Source: Neoroseomonas terrae (GTDB taxonomy: Bacteria > Pseudomonadota > Alphaproteobacteria > Acetobacterales > Acetobacteraceae). From it: a DNA stretch of 54,057 bases. The notes beneath the pieces were generated by a model. That model searched no databases, had not been told where the DNA came from, and saw only the letters and a list, made by a program, of their open reading frames with translations. The stretch lies in the NCBI RefSeq assembly GCF_018129025.1, contig NZ_JAAEDI010000036.1, forward strand, positions 1 through 54,057, written 5' to 3'. Positions 1 to 6,695 of the stretch are shown here, in pieces; within the stretch, counting starts at the first letter, position 1; each line of letters starts with the position of its first letter. The translations under genes and the position numbers were made by a program.

Positions 1-1221
1 GCTCAGCCCGGGACGATCGCCGCCGCCAGGGCGCCCGCCATCCAGGCCAGGGCGATCGCCCCCGCCGGGTCGGTTGCCGCCGCCCAGGCCCGGCCTGTCC
101 CCACCGCCGGCGCCCGCCCGGCGATCGCCGATCCCGCCGCCACGTTCCGCCTGGTCGATCCGCCCACGCATCTGGTCGCGCGCCTGCGCGCGATCCCCGC
201 TGCCGGCCGCGCCGCCGCGGTTGCCCGCGAAGCGGTTGCGCACATCGTTGTTGCTGTAGGCGACGCCGTGCCGGTGGCTCGAATCGTGACGCCAGGTGTT
301 GTTGCTGATCTGCGCGCGATTGGCGTTGATGTTGTTGTAGCGATTGACGTTCACATCCACGTCGCCGCGGCCCCAGCCAGGGCTCGCCCAGCCCCACAGC
401 GACCCGACGATCGCGGCCCCGCCGGCGAAGGCCATGCCCGTCAGCAGCGCATTGCCGACATTCCAGCCCACCGGCGGCGGGTAGTAGACGGGCGGGCTCG
501 CGGGATACGGCCAGGTGCCGTAGACGACATTCGGGTTGTAGGCCGGCACATAGACGGTGTCCGGCTGCGCCGGTGCGATGGTGATGACCTGCGGCGGCGG
601 CGCGACAGCCGGCGGCGGCGCGCCGGGTGCCGGCGGCGGCACGTTCACCGTCTGCGTCACCGTCACCGTCTGCTGCGGCCCGGATTGCAGTGTGCCCGCC
701 GTCTGCGCGCGACCACGCAGCACCTGAACGGCGTTCATCACATCCTGTTGCTGGCCCAGCACCGCATCGCCCAGCTGCTGCGTCCAGTCGAGCTGGTCGT
801 TCATCATCGTCAGCACGTCGGGGAAGGGCAGCAGCGACTTCACCGACGGGTCCCAGCTCTGTGCCGTCAGCGCCTGCGCCAGCGCATCCCCGCGGAGCGC
901 CGCGTTCTGGCCCTGTCCGAGCCACCGCTTCGCCTGCACGATCTCGAGCGGATAGGTTGCGGCCATCAGCATCTGCATCAGCAGGTCGTCGGGATACAGC
1001 GCGACCGGTGCCAGAAGCTGTTCGAGCTGCGCCTGGGTCAGCCGGTCCTGCTGGCCAGTCGTCGCGACCGCCTGCGGCGCGGCGGCCGGTGCCGTCTGCC
1101 CCAGGGCGCGCGGCGGCAGCGCCGTCGCGGCGATCACGGCCGCGGCGCCGATGAACAGGGCAACCGATGTCAGCAACCCGTGACGGTGGTTGCGCCCCGC
1201 GGACGATCCGGGTCTGTCCAT
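1..1221 (-). CDS. DUF3300 family protein, 3' end cut by the window edge
   Basis: This reading frame runs from an ATG at 1221 to the left edge without a stop (407 codons seen). The start follows GGAGAGAAG about 6 bases upstream. Residues 15-41 form a hydrophobic N-terminal segment consistent with a signal peptide or anchor. Residues around 66-160 carry the DUF3300 signature: EQLLAPVALYPDDLLMQ, then a YPLEIVQAKRWL stretch and a WDPSVKSLLPFPDVL stretch. A proline-rich linker follows, then PAYNPNVVYGTWPYP, a glycine-rich hydrophobic segment and an Asn-rich stretch. The visible C-terminus is Gly/Arg/Asp-rich with repeated GGGDRPGL units. The family is found in envelope-associated proteins of Proteobacteria and its function is unknown. 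It is transcribed away from the membrane-protein pair at 1367. Family assignment is firm; the role is not known. Confidence 0.85.
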   Translation of the reverse strand, partial: MDRPGSSAGRNHRHGLLTSVALFIGAAAVIAATALPPRALGQTAPAAAPQAVATTGQQDRLTQAQLEQLLAPVALYPDDLLMQMLMAATYPLEIVQAKRWLGQGQNAALRGDALAQALTAQSWDPSVKSLLPFPDVLTMMNDQLDWTQQLGDAVLGQQQDVMNAVQVLRGRAQTAGTLQSGPQQTVTVTQTVNVPPPAPGAPPPAVAPPPQVITIAPAQPDTVYVPAYNPNVVYGTWPYPASPPVYYPPPVGWNVGNALLTGMAFAGGAAIVGSLWGWASPGWGRGDVDVNVNRYNNINANRAQISNNTWRHDSSHRHGVAYSNNDVRNRFAGNRGGAAGSGDRAQARDQMRGRIDQAERGGGIGDRRAGAGGGDRPGLGGGNRPGGGDRPGLDGGRPGGGDRPGLS

Positions 1222-1337
1222 GCCATCTTCTCTCCATCGGCGCCGCGCCGATCAGGCGCAAGCCTAGGACGATGTCGCGGATCGCGGGAGGATGCACGCG
1301 GATGATGGCCGAGGCTTCACATGGAGATGATGGGGAG

Positions 1338-1370
1338 ATGACCGCCGGCCGTATGGCGCCCCCGACGTGA
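1338..1370 (+). other. possible 10-codon leader ORF coupled to the next gene
   Basis: A short frame begins at ATG 1338, just after a GGGGAG Shine-Dalgarno-like run, and encodes MTAGRMAPPT. Its TGA (1368-1370) overlaps the GTG start of the next gene (1367-1369) in a GTGA junction. The downstream GTG has no good ribosome site of its own, because the bases just before it are C-rich, so coupled re-initiation is plausible. This could also be chance in GC-rich DNA; no conservation can be tested here. Confidence 0.3.
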
Positions 1371-2764
1371 CCGCCTTCGCCGCCATCCTCGCCGGCGCCA
1401 CGATGCTGCTCTGGCCGGCCGTCCTGAACGGCTATCCGCTGGTGTTCAGCGATACCGGCGGCTTCCTGCACCAGACCCTCGGGCCGCTGATGCTGTGGGA
1501 CAAGCCCTGGGTCTATGGGCCGGTGCTGCACCTGTTCCACTGGCGGATCTCGCTTTGGCTGCCGCTGGCGGCGCAGGGGCTTCTCGTCTCCCACCTGCTG
1601 TGGCTGGTGCAGCGCGGGGTGGCCGGGCGCGCGTCGCCGGGGCTGCACGTCGGGGTGTGCCTGCTTGCCGCGGCGCTGACCACGGCACCGTTCACCGTGG
1701 CGATGCTGATGCCGGACATCTTCGCGCCGGTCGTGGTGCTCGCGGTCTTCCTGCTCGGCCCGGCACGGGACGCACTCGGCGCGGTCGAGCGCGGCTGGCT
1801 GCTGCTGCTCGCCACCATCGGCATCGCGTCGCACCTGTCGCATGTGCCGCTCGCCGCGGCGATGGCAGGGGTCGCATTCCTCGCCGGCCTGCCGCGCCGT
1901 CGCGGCATTCGCGACGCCGCCTGGACCGCGCTGCCGCTCGCCGCCGCGATGGCGCTGCTGCTGGGGACCAACCTCGTGGGGCATGGCCGTGCTACCCTGT
2001 CGCCGCACGGCGCCACCTTCATGCTGGCGCGGCTACAGGCTGACGGCCCCGCCGCCGAGGTGATCCGCGCCCACTGCCCGGCCTCGGGCTGGTATCTCTG
2101 CGCCTTCGCCGACCGCCTGCCGATGGATGCGAACGACTTCCTGTGGGACGCCGACAGCCCGGTGAACCGCGACCCGCAGGGCGTGCCGCGCTTCCTCGGC
2201 GGCGCACTGATTTCGGCCGAAGCCGGCCAGATCGTCGCCGAGACGCTGCGCGCACACCCCTTCGCAATCGCCATGTCCACGCTGCGGAACACGCTGCGGC
2301 AACTCGTCACCGCCAGGGCCGGCGACACGCTGGGCGCAGAGATCCTGACTATTGCGTTGCGGCCGCGCATCGCCGAGGGCTTCCCGCCCCGCGAACTCGC
2401 CGCCTTCGATGCCGGGATGCAGGCGCGGGGCGGGCTGGCCGCCGCCGTCGCCTGGCTGGCGCCGCTGCACGTCGCCGCCCTGCTACTGGCACTGCCGCTG
2501 CTGGCATGGGCCGGCTGGCGGGCGTGGTGCGCGCGCGACGCGCTCGCGCTCGCCTTCCTGGCGATGATCGTCGTCGGTGTGGTGGCGAACGCCGCTGCGA
2601 CGGGGGGTCTCTCGGGCGTCTTCCCGCGATACCAGGCACGCGTCGCCTGGCTGCTGCCGGTCGCCGCGCTATTGCTGTTGCGTGCGCCGTTGCGACGGCG
2701 CCACGCTGCGACGGCGCCGGATGCCGTCGCGCCGGTCGAACCGCCATCCGGGAGGCCCGCTTGA
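1367..2764 (+). CDS. polytopic membrane protein, tandem paralogue 1
   Basis: This is a 465-residue protein with a GTG start, rich in hydrophobic segments throughout. The N-terminal segment has the motif AMLLWPA-type followed by LNGYPLVFSDTGG, a loop with WDKPWVYGP, and several helices, then HLSHVPLA near residue 155. The C-terminal part has a long loop with NDFLWDADSP and ends with two or three more helices and PRYQARVAWLLP. The next gene encodes a protein of almost the same length with the same order of motifs, so the pair is a tandem duplication. The extracytoplasmic loop motifs resemble polytopic glycosyltransferase-type membrane proteins only loosely, and I do not assign a function. Its start overlaps the stop of a possible leader ORF. 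Confidence 0.75.
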   Translation: MTAFAAILAGATMLLWPAVLNGYPLVFSDTGGFLHQTLGPLMLWDKPWVYGPVLHLFHWRISLWLPLAAQGLLVSHLLWLVQRGVAGRASPGLHVGVCLLAAALTTAPFTVAMLMPDIFAPVVVLAVFLLGPARDALGAVERGWLLLLATIGIASHLSHVPLAAAMAGVAFLAGLPRRRGIRDAAWTALPLAAAMALLLGTNLVGHGRATLSPHGATFMLARLQADGPAAEVIRAHCPASGWYLCAFADRLPMDANDFLWDADSPVNRDPQGVPRFLGGALISAEAGQIVAETLRAHPFAIAMSTLRNTLRQLVTARAGDTLGAEILTIALRPRIAEGFPPRELAAFDAGMQARGGLAAAVAWLAPLHVAALLLALPLLAWAGWRAWCARDALALAFLAMIVVGVVANAAATGGLSGVFPRYQARVAWLLPVAALLLLRAPLRRRHAATAPDAVAPVEPPSGRPA

Positions 2765-4146
2765 TCGCGTTCCCTGCCATTCTCGCCGGCGCGGCGATGC
2801 TTCTGTGGCCGGCGCTGGTCAATGGCTACCCGCTGGTGTTCATCGACAGTGTCTCCTACCTCGGCCAGGCCCTGTTCCCCGAATGGCCGTGGGACAAGAC
2901 GCCCGCCTATGGCGCCTTTCTGGCGTTTGCCCATTGGGGCTGGACGCTGTGGCTGCCGGCGGCGGCACAGGGGCTGATCCTGTCGCACCTGCTTTGGCTC
3001 GCGCAGCGTGGCATTCGCGGCGAGACCTCGTGGATGCTGCACGTCACGCTTTGCGCCGCTCTCGCCGCCTTCACATCGGCGCCGTGGTTCGCCGCGATGC
3101 TGATGCCCGACGTCTTCGCCGCCATCGGTCCGCTCTGCCTGCTCCTGATCGGCTTTGCACGGGACCGGCTGGCAACGGCCGAGACGGTCTGGCTGACGCT
3201 GCTCGGCGCCTTCGCCATTGCCACGCATCTGTCGCACCTGCCGACGGCGCTGGCCCTCGTCGTCTTCATCGCCATCGTGGCGCGCGGCGTCGTTCCCGCG
3301 CTGCGGGCGGCGCTGCCGGTCGCGCTGGCCGCGGCCGGGCTGGTCGCCGCCAATGCCTGGACCCTGGGCCAACCCACGCTGTCGCCGAACGGCGCGGTCT
3401 TCCTGCTCGCACGGCTGCAGGCGGATGGCCCCGCCGCGCGGACCATCCGTGCCCGGTGCCCGGGCGCCGGCTGGCATCTCTGCGGCTTCGTCGACCGGTT
3501 GCCGATGGACAGCGACACCTTCCTGTGGGACCCGCAATCGCCGCCCAACCGCACCGTCGATGGGCAGCCGATCCCGATGGGCGGCCGTCGCCTCGCGCCC
3601 GAGGCGGCCGCCATCATCGCGGCCACCTTGCGAGAGCAGCCGGCCGAGGTCGCCGAGGCGATGGCACGCAACGGCCTGCTGCAACTCTGGCGCTTCCAGA
3701 TCGGCGATACGCTGGGCGACCGTTATCTGGCGGAGTCCGCACGGCGCGCGGTGTCGCGGATGCCGCTGCCGGAGCTCGAAGCCTTTGACGCCGGCGCGCA
3801 GATGCGCGGGGAACTGCCGGCTATCGCGCGCCCCTGGGCGGCGCTTCAGATGCCGGTGGTGCTCGCTTCCGCCGCCCTGCTGCTGGTGGCGCTGCTGCGT
3901 GCGGCGTGGCGCCGTGAACGCGCGGTGGCGGGTCTCCTCGGGGGCGTGGTCATCGCCGTGGTGGTCAATGCCTTCGCCACCGGCGCGCTGTCGGCGCCTG
4001 TGGACCGCTATCAGGCCCGCATCGTCTGGCTGCTGCCGCTGGCCGCCGTGCTCGGCCTGGCGCCACGCTTCGGCATCGGGCTGACGGATGCCGAGCGGGT
4101 CCGGGCGCGGCTGAACGAGTGGCAGGCGTCATCGGCACCATCCTGA
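2761..4146 (+). CDS. polytopic membrane protein, tandem paralogue 2
   Basis: This 461-residue protein begins at a TTG (2761) that overlaps the TGA of its paralogue by 4 bases (TTGA). Alignment by eye with the upstream protein from residue 1 supports that start: both begin with AF-AILAGA-MLLWPA, then NGYPLVF, WDK, HLLWL-QRG, MLMPD, HLSH, GWHLC/GWYLC, DRLPMD, FLWD and RYQAR. About 10 hydrophobic segments are visible. The gene ends 20 bases before the stop of the convergent dehydratase gene. No catalytic motif that I recognise is present. The coupling and the similarity suggest a homologous pair that may act together or as a heteromer; function unknown. Confidence 0.75.
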   Translation: MIAFPAILAGAAMLLWPALVNGYPLVFIDSVSYLGQALFPEWPWDKTPAYGAFLAFAHWGWTLWLPAAAQGLILSHLLWLAQRGIRGETSWMLHVTLCAALAAFTSAPWFAAMLMPDVFAAIGPLCLLLIGFARDRLATAETVWLTLLGAFAIATHLSHLPTALALVVFIAIVARGVVPALRAALPVALAAAGLVAANAWTLGQPTLSPNGAVFLLARLQADGPAARTIRARCPGAGWHLCGFVDRLPMDSDTFLWDPQSPPNRTVDGQPIPMGGRRLAPEAAAIIAATLREQPAEVAEAMARNGLLQLWRFQIGDTLGDRYLAESARRAVSRMPLPELEAFDAGAQMRGELPAIARPWAALQMPVVLASAALLLVALLRAAWRRERAVAGLLGGVVIAVVVNAFATGALSAPVDRYQARIVWLLPLAAVLGLAPRFGIGLTDAERVRARLNEWQASSAPS

Positions 4147-4166
4147 CTCGCGCGCGGCGGGCGCGA

Positions 4167-4595
4167 TCACCCCAGCACGACCGTCGCGCGCCCCGACAGC
4201 AGCAGGCGCCCATCCCCGGCTACCTCGAAGGCGTAGATGAAGCCGCGGCTCTCGCGCGCCAGCGCCGTCACCGCGATCGCCAGTTCCCCGGCGACATCGT
4301 CCAGCCGCTCCGTTGCCATCGTCACGCCCGACAGTGCCGCGAGAAACCCCGCGCCCTGCGCCGCGCCCGCCGTCAGCGCACCGTGCAGCGCCATCGCCTG
4401 CAGCGCGTATTCCAGCCCGCACACGGCGGGCAGCATGCCGTCGCGCCGCAACGGGTGGTCAGGGTCGCGATGCCCCGCGGCGGTGCAGGCCAACCGCTCC
4501 TCGTCGCAGGACACGACGCGATCCAGCAGGCACATCGCGCCCTGATGTGGCACCAGCCGCGCGATCGCCGCGCGATCGGCCGGCAGGCCCGTCAC
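4167..4595 (-). CDS. hot-dog 3-hydroxyacyl-ACP dehydratase-like protein (ApeP type)
   Basis: This is a 142-residue single hot-dog-fold protein. The N-terminal motif LVPHQGAMCLLDRV is typical of the FabA/FabZ-like dehydratases found in aryl-polyene and related pigment clusters; the His there is the likely catalytic one. A central PAVCGLEYALQAMALHGAL segment matches the long hot-dog helix. In such clusters the enzyme dehydrates 3-hydroxyacyl-ACP so that conjugated double bases of the chain (double bonds) accumulate. The GTG start (4595) overlaps the stop of the chain-length-factor gene in a GTGA junction. It is the last gene of the operon and faces the membrane-protein pair tail to tail. Enzyme class is well supported; the substrate is inferred from neighbours. 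Confidence 0.8.
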   Translation of the reverse strand: MTGLPADRAAIARLVPHQGAMCLLDRVVSCDEERLACTAAGHRDPDHPLRRDGMLPAVCGLEYALQAMALHGALTAGAAQGAGFLAALSGVTMATERLDDVAGELAIAVTALARESRGFIYAFEVAGDGRLLLSGRATVVLG

Positions 4596-5383
4596 GGCGC
4601 CACGGCGACGTCAAGCGCAGCCGCCTCCGGCAGGGCGAAGGACAGCGTCGCGGGCTGGCCTGCCGCCAGCGCGACCAGCAGGGGCAGGGCGCGTGCCGCG
4701 GGATTGCCCGCGCGGACCGCATCAAGGCCCGCCGGAAGTGCCGGCTCCGTCAAGGGCCCGCCGGCACGGTATCCCACCCGCAGGCTACCGAGCGCCGCAC
4801 CCTCCGGCACCAGCAACAGCGCGGCAGCGAAGCTGCCCTCTCCAGGATTCAGCGCCGCCAGCGGCGGCGGCAGCGGCACGTCATGCACCACCAGCAGCAC
4901 CGGCGCCTTCTGAGCGGTCACCTGAGCCACCGCCGTCATCAGCCCCGTTGCGAAGACGAAGTCATGCCCGCCGAGGCTGACCGACGGCCGCGCCGACCCC
5001 GCCGCGATGCCCCAATACCCCGCCGCGGCGTTGTGCACGGAATTGTGGAACTGCGTCGGGGAGATCGCGCCGTCCGGCTCATGCAGCGCCTCGAGGATGG
5101 AGACGATCACCTGTCCTTCGCCATTCGCGCTGGCGAAGACGCTGTCCAATTCCTCTGGCGGCAAGCCGCTCGCCTGCACCGCCTCCGCGGCGACGGCGAG
5201 GGCCAGCCGCACGGATGGCCCGGTGCGCCGCCGCTCGGTGGCCGGAAGCATCGCCGGGACGGGGGGCGTGACCGGCGCCGGGGCGAAGGACGTGTGCCCC
5301 GCCAGCACCGGCCGCGCCGCCGCCCAGCCGGCGAGCCCCGGCCCCAGCAAGCCGATTCCCGCGATCCCTACGGCCGGCGTCAC
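4592..5383 (-). CDS. beta-ketoacyl synthase-like chain-length factor
   Basis: This 263-residue protein is a short ketosynthase relative (PF13723 type), about two thirds the length of a full KS. The N-terminus VTPAVGIAGIGLLGPG resembles the first strand of thiolase-fold synthases. A central VFASANGEGQV and TQFHNSVHNAAAGYW region matches the family. The catalytic Cys nucleophile of true ketosynthases is not seen, so it probably pairs with the KS encoded just upstream to set chain length, as in aryl-polyene and type II PKS systems. The GTG start at 5383 overlaps the KS stop (GTGA). A longer in-frame extension upstream is open but lies inside the KS gene and is rejected. Confidence 0.8.
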   Translation of the reverse strand: MTPAVGIAGIGLLGPGLAGWAAARPVLAGHTSFAPAPVTPPVPAMLPATERRRTGPSVRLALAVAAEAVQASGLPPEELDSVFASANGEGQVIVSILEALHEPDGAISPTQFHNSVHNAAAGYWGIAAGSARPSVSLGGHDFVFATGLMTAVAQVTAQKAPVLLVVHDVPLPPPLAALNPGEGSFAAALLLVPEGAALGSLRVGYRAGGPLTEPALPAGLDAVRAGNPAARALPLLVALAAGQPATLSFALPEAAALDVAVAP

Positions 5384-6555
5384 GGGATTCGCCCGATCAC
5401 GAGCGCGCAGTTGCTGCCGCCGAAGCCGAAGGAGTTGGACAGCACCCGGTCGACCCGCGCCGCCCGGTTCTCCACCACAATTCCCGCGGTGAAACCCGGG
5501 TCCACGCGATCGACGCCGAGGCAACCCGGGACCAGCCCATCCTCGATGCAGATCGCCGCGATCGCCGCCTCCAGCGCCCCCGATGCGCCCAGCGCATGTC
5601 CTGTCCAGCCCTTGGTGGATGAACACGGCACGGCGTCGCCGAAGATGCGCGCGATGGCGCGGTCCTCCATGGCGTCATTCGCCCGCGTGCCCGTGCCATG
5701 CATGTTGACGTAGTCGATCGCCGCCGGCGCCAGCCCCGCCGCGCCCAGCGCCGCGCGCATCGCCGCGACTGCCCCATGCCCCTCGGGGTGCGGCGAGGAC
5801 ATGTGGTGCCCGTCGGCGGAAGCGCCCGCGCCGAGCAGGCCGATCCGCCCCGCATCTTCCGGCGACGCCCGCTCGATCAACGCGAAGGATGCGGCTTCGC
5901 CGATGGTGATGCCGTCCCTATCCTCGGCGCAGGGCCGCGTCGGGCCGCGAGACAACAATTCCAGCGAGGCGAAGCCGTGCAGCGTCAGCCGGCACAGGCT
6001 GTCCGCGCCGCCCACCACCGCGGCATCGGCGAAGCCCGCATCGATCAGCGCCGCCGCATCCAGGAAGGAACGCGCGCCAGAGGTGCAGGCCGTCGAGATC
6101 GACACGCAAGGCCCGGCCAGCCCCAGCCTTTCCCGCAGGTAGCGCGGCAGCGCGTGCAGATCGTGGGTCCGCGCGAAATCGTAGGGCGGCAGCGCGCCAT
6201 CCGCGCCGCGGCGCGCCCAGGCGCGCTCCGTCTCCTCGATGCCGGAGGTGGAGGTGCCGAGCACCACCGCAATGCGGCCGGCGCCGATGCGCCCCTTCGC
6301 CTCCTCCACCGCCGCCACGAACCCGTCCTGGCGCAGCGCGAGCTCAGCCAGCCGCGCGTTGCGGCAGGCGAAGGCAGCGGCCGGTTCGATGGCCTCGGCC
6401 GCCGGCACCCGGCCGATCCAGACGCCGTCCGGCATGCAGGGCAGGTCGCAGGGGCGGAGCCCGCCGCGCCGGTTCCGCAGGGCATCTCGCGTCTCGGCCA
6501 GGCCGACGCCCATGGCGCTGATGGCGGTCATCGCGGTGATGCGGAAGGGGGTCAC
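5380..6555 (-). CDS. beta-ketoacyl-ACP synthase (KAS II / ApeO-like)
   Basis: This 391-residue full-length ketosynthase has all catalytic elements: Cys157 in STACTSGA, His286 in MHGTGT, Lys315 and His320 in KGWTGHALGAS, and the C-terminal NSFGFGGSN loop. It condenses malonyl-ACP with a growing acyl chain in the cytoplasm. The GTG start (6555) overlaps the stop of a 47-codon frame by 4 bases and has no good Shine-Dalgarno sequence of its own. Its partner chain-length factor follows with a GTGA overlap. The company of an MMPL exporter, a LolA-like protein and two hot-dog dehydratases points to an aryl-polyene-like product rather than housekeeping fatty acid synthesis. Confidence 0.9.
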   Translation of the reverse strand: MTPFRITAMTAISAMGVGLAETRDALRNRRGGLRPCDLPCMPDGVWIGRVPAAEAIEPAAAFACRNARLAELALRQDGFVAAVEEAKGRIGAGRIAVVLGTSTSGIEETERAWARRGADGALPPYDFARTHDLHALPRYLRERLGLAGPCVSISTACTSGARSFLDAAALIDAGFADAAVVGGADSLCRLTLHGFASLELLSRGPTRPCAEDRDGITIGEAASFALIERASPEDAGRIGLLGAGASADGHHMSSPHPEGHGAVAAMRAALGAAGLAPAAIDYVNMHGTGTRANDAMEDRAIARIFGDAVPCSSTKGWTGHALGASGALEAAIAAICIEDGLVPGCLGVDRVDPGFTAGIVVENRAARVDRVLSNSFGFGGSNCALVIGRIP

Positions 6556-6695
6556 GGTGCCATGGTCCGGAACTGGAGGGACGACGCCCCGTCAACCTCA
6601 ACCGCGTCAGGATCAGGGCAAGCCGGAACGCCCTTCGGCCCCTGACGGGGTGGATTGGGGAGGCCAAGCCCCGCCGGCTGCACCATCGCACTCAT
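6552..6695 (-). CDS. 47-codon frame bridging MMPL exporter and ketosynthase genes (uncertain)
   Basis: A frame of 47 codons plus stop fills the 136-base gap between two genes of the operon. Its ATG (6695) overlaps the exporter stop (ATGA), and its TGA (6552) overlaps the ketosynthase GTG (GTGA). The predicted peptide is Pro/Gly-rich with no recognisable domain; it is too short and lacks a DSL motif, so it is not an acyl carrier protein. The DNA resembles half of the composite repeat found elsewhere in this window. The likely reading is that a repeat remnant is translated to preserve translational coupling; a non-functional chance ORF remains possible. Confidence 0.3.
   Translation of the reverse strand: MSAMVQPAGLGLPNPPRQGPKGVPACPDPDAVEVDGASSLQFRTMAP
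6607..6680 (-). repeat. degenerate half-copy of the composite hairpin repeat
   Basis: Read on the minus strand, this stretch has a GGGGC/CTCCCC stem region, then ATCCACCCCG, then a second block centred on GGCCGAAGGGC. The order and spacing match one arm of the elements at 22998-23286 and 43342-43571 (hairpin 1, C-rich spacer, hairpin 2). Stem pairing is partly lost. It lies inside a transcribed operon, unlike the full copies. Confidence 0.45.

Noticed and set aside
268..1305. A 345-codon plus-strand frame opposite the DUF3300 gene
   Set aside because: The predicted peptide is Arg/His-rich with no domain, and the minus strand clearly encodes DUF3300 motifs.
1513..3684. A 723-codon minus-strand frame opposite the two membrane proteins
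   Set aside because: It is low-complexity Arg/Gly-rich sequence; the plus strand gives two homologous hydrophobic proteins with coupled starts.
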